This document shows, in pieces, positions 4,938 through 6,114 of a stretch of DNA of 6,114 bases; the first letter of the stretch is position 1, and every line of letters begins with the position of its first letter. The position numbers and the translations under genes were made by a program. The notes beneath the pieces are model-generated. The model was not told where the DNA came from. It made no database searches and saw only the letters and a program-made list of their open reading frames with translations. The DNA is from Beijerinckiaceae bacterium (GTDB lineage: Bacteria > Pseudomonadota > Alphaproteobacteria > Rhizobiales > Beijerinckiaceae), in assembly GCA_022702195.1 (NCBI GenBank), contig JAKONB010000070.1:1-6114 (forward strand), written 5' to 3'.

Positions 4938-6114
4938 GATGCCGGTCTACAACGAGGCCACCGCCCGCACCTTCGCGGGCGTCGAAGCCATGCGGGAGGC
5001 CGTGGAAGCGACCGGCCTCGGGCGGCATTTCGACTGGTTCGTGCTGTCCGATTCGACGCAGGCCGATGCCTGGATCGCCGAGGAGCGCGCCTTCCTCGAC
5101 CTGCGTCATCGCCTCGGCCCCGACGCGCGCCTCTACTACCGCCACCGACCGAAGAACCACCACCGCAAGGCCGGCAATATCGGCGATTTCGTCACCCGCT
5201 GGGGCGGCCGCTACGACCACATGCTCGTGCTCGACGCCGACAGCCTGATGAGCGGTTCGGCGATCGTGGCGCTCGCCGCCGCCATGGAGGCGGACCCGGA
5301 TGCCGGCATCATCCAGACGTTACCGCTGATCATCAACCGCAACACGCTGTTCGCCCGGCTCCAGCAATTCGCCGCGCGGATCTACGGGCCTGTGATCGCC
5401 GCGGGCCTCTCCGCATGGTCGGGCCGGGATGGGAATTACTGGGGCCACAACGCCATCATCCGGACCCGCGCCTTCGCGGAATCCTGCGGCCTGCCGGACC
5501 TGCCGGGCAAGCCCCCCTTCGGCGGCCATATCCTGTCGCACGACTTCGTGGAGGCGGCTCTGATCCGCCGATCGGGCTGGGCGGTGTACATGCTCCACCG
5601 CCTGCCGGGCTCGTACGAGGAGAGCCCGCCGTCGCTGATCGACGTCGCGGTGCGCGACCGGCGCTGGGCGCAGGGCAACCTCCAGCATGCGCGAGTGATC
5701 GGCGCCGCGGGGCTGCATCCCGCGACCCGCCAGCACTTCGCTACCGGCATTGCCGGCTATCTCGCCTCGCCACTCTGGCTGATGCAGCTGGTGGTCGGCA
5801 TCCTGCTTGTGCTGCAGACCGCCACGGAACGGCCGGACTATTTCGGGGGAGCGGGCTTCTCGCCGGTTTTCCCGCGATTCGATCCGGTCCGCGCGCTCCA
5901 GCTGTTCGGCCTGACCATGGCGGTTCTGCTTGCGCCCAAGGTCCTGGGCCTGATCCTGGCCCTCTTGGATGCTCCGGTGCGGCGCGCCTGCGGAGGCGCC
6001 GGGCGGCTCATCCTGTCGAGCCTGGTCGAGATCCTGCTCTCCGCGCTGGTGGCCCCGGTGGCGATGGTCATCCAGTCCGGCTCGGTGATCGGTATTCTGC
6101 TGGGACGGGACACG
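4915..6114 (+). CDS. opgH: OpgH catalytic glucosyltransferase domain and C-terminal membrane helices, -1 frame, open at window edge
   Basis: OpgH is the inner-membrane, family GT2 glucosyltransferase that makes the linear beta-1,2-glucan backbone of periplasmic glucans from UDP-glucose. This frame has 400 codons without a stop to the window end. Numbering the joined protein from GTG 4526, the GT2 core starts at RTAVVMPVYNEA and carries KAGNIGDF, the metal/UDP-binding DAD motif at D237 and D239 (LVLDADSLMSG), NYWGHNAII, the HDFVEAAL motif with D340 (the TED-like catalytic Asp) and RDRRWAQGNLQH (W381; QxxRW-like). Hydrophobic helices follow at about 408-432, 457-481 and 495-527. The joined protein would be at least 530 residues; E. 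coli OpgH is 847, so the C-terminus lies beyond the edge. All catalytic motifs are intact and third positions stay GC-rich, so the domain still looks under selection. If translated alone, GTG 4933, GTG 4936 or ATG 4939 are possible starts, but none has a clear ribosome site. Confidence 0.9.
   Translation, partial: MTTRTAVVMPVYNEATARTFAGVEAMREAVEATGLGRHFDWFVLSDSTQADAWIAEERAFLDLRHRLGPDARLYYRHRPKNHHRKAGNIGDFVTRWGGRYDHMLVLDADSLMSGSAIVALAAAMEADPDAGIIQTLPLIINRNTLFARLQQFAARIYGPVIAAGLSAWSGRDGNYWGHNAIIRTRAFAESCGLPDLPGKPPFGGHILSHDFVEAALIRRSGWAVYMLHRLPGSYEESPPSLIDVAVRDRRWAQGNLQHARVIGAAGLHPATRQHFATGIAGYLASPLWLMQLVVGILLVLQTATERPDYFGGAGFSPVFPRFDPVRALQLFGLTMAVLLAPKVLGLILALLDAPVRRACGGAGRLILSSLVEILLSALVAPVAMVIQSGSVIGILLGRDT

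Overview
The window is a 6.1 kb, very GC-rich piece of bacterial chromosome. It has two head-to-head gene pairs around a 284-bp intergenic region. On the minus strand, glmU is followed by glmS, which runs off the left edge. On the plus strand, opgG overlaps opgH, which runs off the right edge. Protein style, GC-rich third positions and the combination of genes suggest an alphaproteobacterium, probably Hyphomicrobiales and perhaps Methylobacterium-like. The genus is a guess from memory of related proteins.

Left half (1-2667): GlmS makes glucosamine-6-phosphate from fructose-6-phosphate and glutamine. GlmU makes UDP-N-acetylglucosamine from glucosamine-1-phosphate, acetyl-CoA and UTP. They are two steps of one pathway feeding peptidoglycan and lipopolysaccharide. 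GlmM, the enzyme between them, is not in the window. The 181 bp between glmU and glmS hold a GC-rich hairpin just upstream of the glmS start.

Middle (2668-2951): no convincing protein-coding gene. It contains two large nested inverted repeats (2737-2798 and 2826-2883), which could fold into hairpins of about 23 and 18 base pairs. A weak glmU promoter candidate touches the first. A 27-codon Arg/Pro-rich frame with a Shine-Dalgarno-like AAGGG runs across the first and into the second.

Right half (2952-6114): OpgG is a Tat-type exported periplasmic protein of the osmoregulated periplasmic glucan (OPG) family. OpgH is the inner-membrane glucosyltransferase that makes the beta-1,2-glucan backbone from UDP-glucose. 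The opgG stop and opgH GTG start overlap by four bases, so the two are probably translationally coupled.

The most notable observation is that opgH is not in one reading frame. The N-terminal membrane segment ends at a TGA at 4916-4918, and the catalytic domain continues in the -1 frame for 400 codons without a stop. The switch falls on a run of six C. One extra C there restores a normal OpgH, so a sequencing error or real one-base deletion is the simplest explanation. The site also has the layout of a -1 programmed frameshift: C CCC CCG, a 5-nt spacer, then a 6-bp hairpin. Apart from this and some divergence in OpgG, the window is conserved housekeeping and envelope biology, with no mobile element, CRISPR array or RNA gene seen.
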